This document shows positions 58,601 through 64,000 of a stretch of 64,000 nt of DNA, one piece after another (within the stretch, counting starts at the first letter, position 1; every line of letters starts with the position of its first letter). Source of the DNA: Eumeta japonica (taxonomy: Eukaryota > Arthropoda > Insecta > Lepidoptera > Psychidae); the NCBI GenBank assembly GCA_005406025.1, contig BGZK01000903.1, positions 186,001 through 250,000 on the forward strand. The letters run 5' to 3'. The translations under genes and the position numbers were made by a program. The notes below the pieces were generated by a model, which did no database searches, was not told the origin of the DNA, and worked only from the letters and a program-made list of their open reading frames with translations.

Positions 58601-58960
58601 AGCCTACGACACTGTCCAACCGCTATACTAATTACTAAGCAAAAATCACTCGATCCGTTACTTTGCTCTGGAAAAGAAGAACAAGCCGAACAACGCACAT
58701 TAGTATTCATGACATTACAATGACTAGTATGATTTATATAAATTATGATATTTCTCTGGTTTTACAGATTTTTCTTTAAGATTTGCTTTTGAAAACGGTA
58801 AGGACGATGCGATACGGAATTGGAGTGCGCGCGCGCTGCCTGTGATTACAATATCAACAAGAGTTTTGTCGGTTTCAAAAGGAAATTACTGAACGAGTGG
58901 GATAAAAAAATGCCCCCAAAGAGCTGACTATACTCAAAAACTACGAAATGTGTTTTGATG
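55691..58960. repeat. Macro-repeat module A, copy 4
   Basis: Follows copy 2 from TGCTGCGATACAACGACTAC (55738) through GGCCACGACTACGACATCTG (55932), CTAGAGCGCGCTGTC, GCTTTCGTCCCTGACCCCGG (57610), AGCCTGCAGCGGCGCGTG and GCCGAAAACGTGCATTTTAG (58443) to CCCCCAAAGAGCTGA. Interrupted by the element at 56869-57294. Confidence 0.85.
56869..57294. mobile_element. Non-autonomous DNA element with CTA target duplication
   Basis: Inverted ends GGGAGCGTCCATAAACTACG and CGTGGTTTATGGACGTTCCC, flanked by CTA (56866-56868, 57295-57297). Module A copies 2 and 3 have one CTA here (23327-23329). It is 426 bp with C13- and G9/G7-type runs inside (57018-57030, 57190-57210). The ends resemble those of 61202-62552. 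A 3-bp duplication suggests the PIF/Harbinger group, but CTA is not its usual TWA target, so I leave the superfamily open. Confidence 0.85.
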
Positions 58961-59224
58961 TTTGGAGTGCAAATATCTTGTATACGCCGCTACTTAGTTT
59001 CGTTATTAAATAACAAATATAAATATTTTTGGACGAGGGAGGGGGGTGCATTCCATACATGGAACTGCATGGATAGAAATAGAAGATGAAAAAAATTTTT
59101 TTACAAACATCAACGTATCTCGGGACTCGCCTGGGCCGCGCCGCTGGCGACCTCTCGAGAACGGTTCGGCTAAAGTGTCGGCTGTCAGCTGTCTCACTCC
59201 GCTTTCGGCGTCCGCTCAAATTTG
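58961..59224. other. Junction segment with duplicated CpG-rich block
   Basis: 59115-59224 repeats 30438-30545 (ACTCGCCTGGGCCGCGCCGC, GGTCGCCAG-type words), directly next to the LINE in both places. 58961-59114 has no recognised content. Confidence 0.5.
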
Positions 59225-59592
59225 ACTTTTTTATGTTCAGTTACGTTACTCAGTTATATAATTTCAGTAGGCCTTTATAACTTTGATTAGACTTAGGGTT
59301 CGTAGTTCTTAATCGGAGACGTAATTTCAGCGCAGCCATTCAGTGGTGTCGCTTTCCCTTCATTACTGAAGTGAAAACTTCTTTATGCGCGTTATTCTTA
59401 TCGAGCTGCTTCATTTTCTTGAAAACTGCGTCCATATGAACAACAATGTTCGCCAGTGCGACGCCACTAATGGTGTTGCCTTCTAGATAGCTATCGAGCC
59501 CATCGACAGTGTCTTTGCGTAGACCGATCCAAAGTGGTATGAAAATAGCTCACGGACGTGACGATCATTCTGCGATGTTCGGTCACCATAAG

Positions 59593-60680
59593 TCATCGTG
59601 TTTGGCATCGAGGCGGACTCTTCCTACCATTTATAAATCGCCAGAATGATTTCATGTTAACATCGACAGAACCCTCTATGGATGCGACAGTGGTTTTGTA
59701 ACATAATTTAATGATACACTTACATCGAGCACGGAGTGATGAAAAATCCCTATTATCTTTGCGATTTCCAATCATTTTGTACCTCCTGTGATATTTCTGT
59801 TTTTCCTTCAAACAACTTAGTAGTGCGTGATTTTGTAAATAATTATGTGTCAATCAATATTAATTAACTCTGAACGAATTTAGTCATTTCGTAGGTTATT
59901 GGGACCTTTATTAAATAAAACTAAATTAAGTTTATGTTCACTATTATATATTTTCTATAATTAGAGAGGTGCACTTATCTACGCGTAGAACTCGTTCGGA
60001 GTTGAAACACTGACTAGACGCATATTACTCTATAACTCTATGTGACGAATCATTACGTTTATGTACTGTGCTCCGATGAAGGAACAAGGAGACCTTGTCA
60101 CAACGTGTACATAGATTTATACTTTGTTGTAGTCCCATACACTTTACTTAAAGTTTAGGCGATTATTATTCTTAGGAACAAGAAGTTTATACGCCTTAGG
60201 ATATCTAACATCGATACTAAGAGCCGGGTGATGCGAGTACAAACGACACATACTGTCAGCACCTGTAACATGTGATAAAGGTGCATTAAATGAACAAGAA
60301 GATGAGCCCTTTTATCAACAGGGTCTGTGGCAGTGAGTAGCACGCATCCATCTTAAGTGATGAGTATAGAAATCACCAATCAGCACAAATTCACTATGTT
60401 CCTTAGAGTTCAAAATTATAATTTGACAGTTATTGTACAACATAGCAACATTGGCATTCGATAAGTGATTGGGCAAATACACAAACGTTTATAATAGGAT
60501 TGCTGTTGTTATTTGGTAATATACTAATCCAAATGTCCATTATACTACATTCCCATGAGGTTTGACGAATAACATGCAAGTTTTTCTTCGTAACAATGAG
60601 AACACCGACGCCACAATTCTTGCTTACTGAAGATGTTATGAAAGATGTTTTGCCGCGAGTCAAACATTTCACCATCAAAT
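59593..60680 (-). pseudogene. LINE ORF2: endonuclease and pre-RT remnants
   Basis: On the minus strand, NCGVGVLIVTKKNLHVIRQT with WECSIMDIWISILPNNNSNP (60618-60490) is the APE-type endonuclease strand GGGVLI... and its following block. FVLIGDFYTHHLRW near 60395-60350 corresponds to the conserved GDFN segment, with Tyr for Asn. KEKQKYHRRYKMIGNRKDNR and FSSLRARCKCIIKLCYK, then MKSFWRFINGRKS (59800-59605) are the conserved linker before RT. The pieces are in different frames. The protein would nick target DNA; this copy cannot. Confidence 0.85.
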
Positions 60681-60728
60681 ATAGAATCGTCTAAATTTAT
60701 TTCAATTAAAAAGACAATTGTCAAAGAT

Positions 60729-61201
60729 TTAGTTGTCCAACTTATTAAGAAAAGCGATATCTCTAATACGAAACACAGATCCGCTGTCGTCCTCACGCAA
60801 GTACACCCGTCCAAATTTAACCCAAACATATTTGCAATTATTTTCCCTGGCGTATTTTCTTGCAGCGGCGTGTAGTTTTTCACATTCACGAGAGAGATGT
60901 TCCGTAATGTAGATTCTTCGCCTTTCACCAGCAATATCGGCATGCTCAGAGTCGAGCGTGACTTTGCAATGAGCTTTGTTGAAGCGATGCGTAGCAGAAA
61001 GTATCTCGAGATCTCGAAGACGTGCTGAGACCGGAGTGACCAGAATGTTGCGCCGTCTGTCCGATGAAGTTTTTGCGACCCGACGGCAGGCACAAAGAGC
61101 GGTTTCCAATTTGGGACATTCTATAGCAGTGCAGATTTTCTTAAACATGGTCAGAGCACTTTCATCGCGGCTTTCAGGTGCCGCCTGTACCTCTACGTCT
61201 A
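60729..61201 (-). pseudogene. LINE ORF1, C-terminal FP-like domain
   Basis: The frame 61148-60729 reads CRRVAKTSSDRRRNILVTPV, then RRRIYITEHLSRECEKLHAA and CKYVWVKFGRVYLREDDSGS. This is the C-terminal domain shared by insect LINE ORF1 proteins (annotated as FP-domain or zinc-finger DNA-binding protein): a YI.EHL...LHxxxR helix followed by YVWVK.GR.Y.R strands. Upstream it continues in frame (VDVEVQAAPESRDESALTMF) to the edge of the DNA element at 61201. It probably bound the LINE RNA. Confidence 0.85.
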
Positions 61202-62552
61202 GGGGCCGTTCATAAATTACGTAAGAGGTTTTGAGGGCTAATTTGACCCCCTCTCCCCCTACTGTAAGACATCATAAGATTTCGACTACTCCCCCTGCCC
61301 CTTAATAAGAAATTTTCGTAAGATATGTGTATTAATAAAATACAACTCCGTTATTTCTAAAAATATTTTTTATTGCCATCTTACTATTATAAACATCATT
61401 AACTCACTTGAGTAACATTAATCGTATCAACCTATCACAGTTTTGACCAGGATTAGTTGAGTGAAACCAAAGGTGTTGAAAAATCTTGATCATAAATCAA
61501 AACTCTAATTATCATTTATCCAAGGACTGACTAACCATTCAGATATTGATTCAATTACCGGAATGACTGATTCCTTGTGTTCTACCTGAGGCTCTTCAAT
61601 TTTTTCAATATCAATATCTTCATTGTCGTACCATTCTATATCAAGGATGTTATTATTGTATGATGTAAGACACAGACTGTCCAGCACGACGATGCAATAA
61701 TTTGATAGGTCGAAAATTCTCAGTAAAGTGCATTTAAATAGAATTTAACATATAACAATTATTTAAAAATAATATTAAAACATTGATAACAATATTTTGA
61801 ACAATAAAATTTCCCTGTTTAAAAATATTGATTGAAAAAAATTGAACAGAGGTCACTCAATGCAAATTATATAACTATATATACATACGAAAAAATTGAA
61901 ATTATTGAAAAAAATTCAAATCTCTTCATTTTCAATTTTTTTCAATCAATATTTTAAATCAGGGTTAGAAATACAGTGCCAACTAACCTGTTTAAAAAAA
62001 AACCGAGCAAGTTGGGTTTTTTCTTAGCAGCAAGCTGTTTTAAATCATTTATTTTGTGAGATACAAATTTTCCGAAAGCATTGTCATCATTTTTGAAAAC
62101 TTCTCTGTTGGTTGTCCAGAATTAATTACACTGTTGTTGACAAATCTTTGGTGTTTTATCTGGGAAACCTTCTACCCGCGCTTTAAATAACAGTGGATGT
62201 AAGTATCCAGACACGTTAGATAAAATAATTATTCTAAAAGGACATGAGGTATATTTTTGAGATTTCAAGTAACAGGAAATCCCCGGTCAACGACAACAAC
62301 AACTAAATAGTAAAAAGTCTAGAAGTACTGACAACATATGATTTTTGTAAGATTTCATACTGAGTAAGAGAGATAAAGCACAGATGGCGCTATCCAATAA
62401 CACCATTTTTTAGAGCGAAAGTGGTAAAATTTTTAATTCGAAATTTTACGTAATATCACATTCTCTACCCTCCCTCCCTATAGTAAGAAATTATAATATT
62501 TAGTCAATACCCCCCCTTCCTTAAATGTCTTACATAATTTATGAACGGCCCC
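61202..62552. mobile_element. DNA element with CTA target duplication, inside LINE ORF1
   Basis: Ends GGGGCCGTTCATAAATTACG and the inverse of GGGGCCGTTCATAAATTATG, giving about 25 bp of inverted repeat with one mismatch; flanked by CTA (61199-61201, 62553-62555). Removing it and one CTA brings the two halves of LINE ORF1 together in one frame. It is 1351 bp. A 60-codon minus frame (61505-61687, acidic, DIEKIEEPQVEHKES) could be a transposase remnant but I do not recognise it. A hairpin MITE lies inside at 61813-61963. Confidence 0.88.
61813..61963. repeat. Inverted repeat of 33 bp, 151 bp overall, MITE-like
   Basis: 61822-61846 and 61931-61955 are a perfect 25-bp inverted repeat; with two mismatches it extends to CCCTG (61813) and CAGGG (61963). 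The interior carries further AAAAAATTGAA words. It could be a small MITE nested in the CTA element or part of the latter. No clear target duplication. Confidence 0.8.
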
Positions 62553-62571
62553 CTACATTGTTCTACATTGT

Positions 62572-63140
62572 TCAACTTCCAAGTGCATTAATTATTATGT
62601 CACTTTTATTAATTTTTAATTTCAAGGCAATCTGCTCTTCTGTAATGAAGTCTGTCGTTTCAGTAAAATGACTCTTAAGAACGGAAATAGCGGATTTAAG
62701 TTCAGTAGTGATCACGGCTTCGACATCGTCTCTTGAAGCAAATGGCAAAATTTTGCCAATAGTGAGAGGTGCTTCTTCCATAGGTGTATTCTTTTATATG
62801 AGAAAGGATGAGTTATTGTCGTTACGACTGTTGTGTATTCTCGACATTCTTGTCAAGCAGTTCCGCCGACATCACCATAGAAGATGAGCATTGTGTAGGT
62901 GCCGGTGTGTTGTCATTTCTACTGCGACGTGTGATATTGTCACAAGAAGGGCAGCGTCAATAACGACTCAAATATCGTGTTCGTTGGCAATGTAACGAGC
63001 GATAGTCATATTTAAGCATGAATAACGATAATAATTCATGCATTAAAAACGTCGAAGCAACTCAGCACAGTCAATTCTACCGTTACAAGCCAATTCATGT
63101 CTTGTGCAGGATGGGTTCAAAAGCAGTGTCGCGACTAAAA
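62572..63140 (-). pseudogene. LINE ORF1, N-terminal part (PHD-like segment and coiled coil)
   Basis: Minus-strand pieces FLMHELLSLFMLKYDYRSLH, then RCPSCDNITRRSRNDNTPAP (about 63060-62890) resemble the end of the PHD-type finger and the following RRxxNDNTP segment of insect LINE ORF1. The frame 62781-62572, starting MEEAPLTIGKILPFASRDDV with VITTELKSAISVLKSHFTET, is the charged helical part that precedes the FP domain. It ends in stops shortly before the DNA element at 62552. Confidence 0.7.
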
Positions 63141-63150
63141 GGCCTTAGGG

Positions 63151-63519
63151 CCGCCTAGATTGCGTCGCTTACGCGTTATCGTCAGTGCAATACTAAAATT
63201 TGTATGAAATACAATATTTAACAAAACTTACAGTTTTTCCACCTACTGCTAATCACCTTTTCACTAGTGTATGACACATTTTATGAATATAACTAAAATC
63301 TGAAGTAATGTTTAACTCTTACCATAAAAAGAAACAATTAAAATGGAGGAGTGGCTTTGTTATGACGCGCGAACAGGCTCGCACAATTGAAAAGTAAATA
63401 GGTCGCGGGCGAAGTCTCCTTTCGTTGGAGTACTCCTGGTGCCGAGAAGCACACTGATGTAAAGTGCCCCTACTCCTACTCCTAGCTGTGTTAGTTGATC
63501 CGACGGGACAGTAAATCCC
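63151..63519. other. Spacer, nothing recognised
   Basis: No frame or match to other parts. 63410-63500 has CTCCTACTCC-type short repeats. Confidence 0.35.
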
Positions 63520-64000
63520 TTTTCCCCTTTTCTCTTAGAAAAACTTTGTCAAAGAAACTATAACAGAAATATATCATTGAAAATATACTTATAAATAATA
63601 TGAAATTATACAGACACAATCCTCATATATGCTCGGCCAGACTACAAGCGCGTGCACGATCGCGTGGTCGTCCGCGCGGAGCTTTGCGGCGCAGTACCAA
63701 CGCGTCAGTCGTTTTAAGGTGGTCAATACGACATTTCTACGTATATATTCTAAGCTATTTTTCTAAGAAACGGCTCTTTCAATTAATAGTTATTAAAGTA
63801 GCCGTTTCGGAGAAAAATAGCTTAGAAACCATAATAAATCACCAGAACCATAAAAAACAATAGAGCTTCTTTGGCAAAATTTTTTTTGTAAGAGGAGGAA
63901 ACAATGAATGTCTGGAAGATTCTCAATTCGTCGTATTATATAGGATATTACGAGGAATGAGGAATCTCCTCCTTTGGTTTTTTCGATAAAAAATACCCTC
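63520..64000. repeat. End of module B and start of module E, copy 4, cut by window end
   Basis: Matches 40350-40500 / 48310-48470 (GAAAATATACTTATAAATAA, ATTATACAGACACAAT) and then 48440-48770 / 1660-1960 (GCGCGGAGCTTTGCGGCGCA, AAGTAGCCGTTTCGGAGAAA). It shows that the macro-repeat continues beyond the window. Confidence 0.75.

Larger units (their letters stand above)
59225..63150 (-). mobile_element. Jockey/CR1-type LINE, decayed, split by a DNA element
   Basis: Minus-strand order: ORF1 N-terminus with a PHD-like Cys/His segment (about 63120-62850), coiled-coil start (62781-62572), DNA element inserted (62552-61202), FP-like ORF1 C-terminus (61201-60729), ORF2 endonuclease (60680-60300) and the pre-RT part (59853-59340). 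RT and the 3-prime end are missing; the end next to 59224 is shared with the copy at 30545, so this truncation is old. Many stops and frameshifts are present. No target duplication was identified. Confidence 0.85.

Noticed and set aside
61505..61687. Separate host gene inside the CTA element
   Set aside because: Sixty codons between the element ends with no recognisable motif; at most a transposase remnant.
1..64000. A W-linked feminising small-RNA gene like that of the silkworm
   Set aside because: The context is suggestive, but I cannot identify such a sequence here without a comparison, and I will not name one from memory.

Overview
The window looks like a repeat-dense, non-genic stretch of an insect nuclear genome, most likely a moth or butterfly. 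It is AT-rich. It carries spliceosomal-intron signals inside a transposase gene, and several recurring segments match dispersed repeats I recognise as typical of Lepidoptera: blocks reading GGTTCCGTA..., tails reading GACAACGAAGTGATCCTATA, and CCGCTATAACAACAAA. There is no operon structure, no rRNA or tRNA gene that I can support, and no convincing single-copy host gene. Most open frames are chance frames; the real coding remnants belong to transposable elements.

The backbone is a degenerate macro-repeat. The same non-coding modules recur in the same orientation and nearly always in the same order. I name them by letter: A (about 3 to 4 kb, copies from 5113, 22229, 49926 and 55691), then F (10645, 33690), G (34700, 52625), M1 (11840, 35820, 45010, 54045), M2 (12176, 37554, 54413), B (12461, 37851, 45776, 54711), then E (1654, 44690, 48431, 63520), and back to A. 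A and B are themselves diverged relatives. Copies differ by deletions (B joined straight to A near 55690) and by insertions. This is what repeated unequal exchange over a multi-kilobase tandem unit would leave.

Into this backbone many DNA transposons have jumped, mostly hAT. Because the backbone is repeated, several insertions can be compared with an empty site in another copy. The best element is a 3555-bp hAT at 18648-22202 with perfect 13-bp inverted ends and a perfect 8-bp target duplication. It encodes a two-exon BED-finger transposase broken only by one extra T in a T5 run. It sits inside one hAT-type MITE and carries another. A second nest is at 36187-37553. Other hAT remnants resemble ZBED5-type (26350-27720) and GTF2IRD2-type (40620-42060) proteins; C-terminal hAT pieces lie at 422-1189 and in both F modules. 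Also present are a Tc1/mariner-like pseudogene (14656-15935), a Tigger-like MITE (15944-16496), a Ty3/Gypsy integrase tail (13956-14180), a Jockey/CR1-type LINE (minus strand, 59225-63150, with a partial copy at 30545-30990) and two elements with CTA target duplications (56869-57294 and 61202-62552, the latter inside LINE ORF1).

Tandem and structural repeats include a 15-unit array of about 102 bp, each unit carrying a 25-nt imperfect hairpin (2440-3985), for which copy E3 is an empty site; a (TA)n microsatellite (32592-32644); and five clean inverted repeats. The combination of a degraded macro-tandem backbone, nested elements and no host genes is what a W chromosome, pericentromere or piRNA cluster looks like in Lepidoptera. 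That placement is inference.
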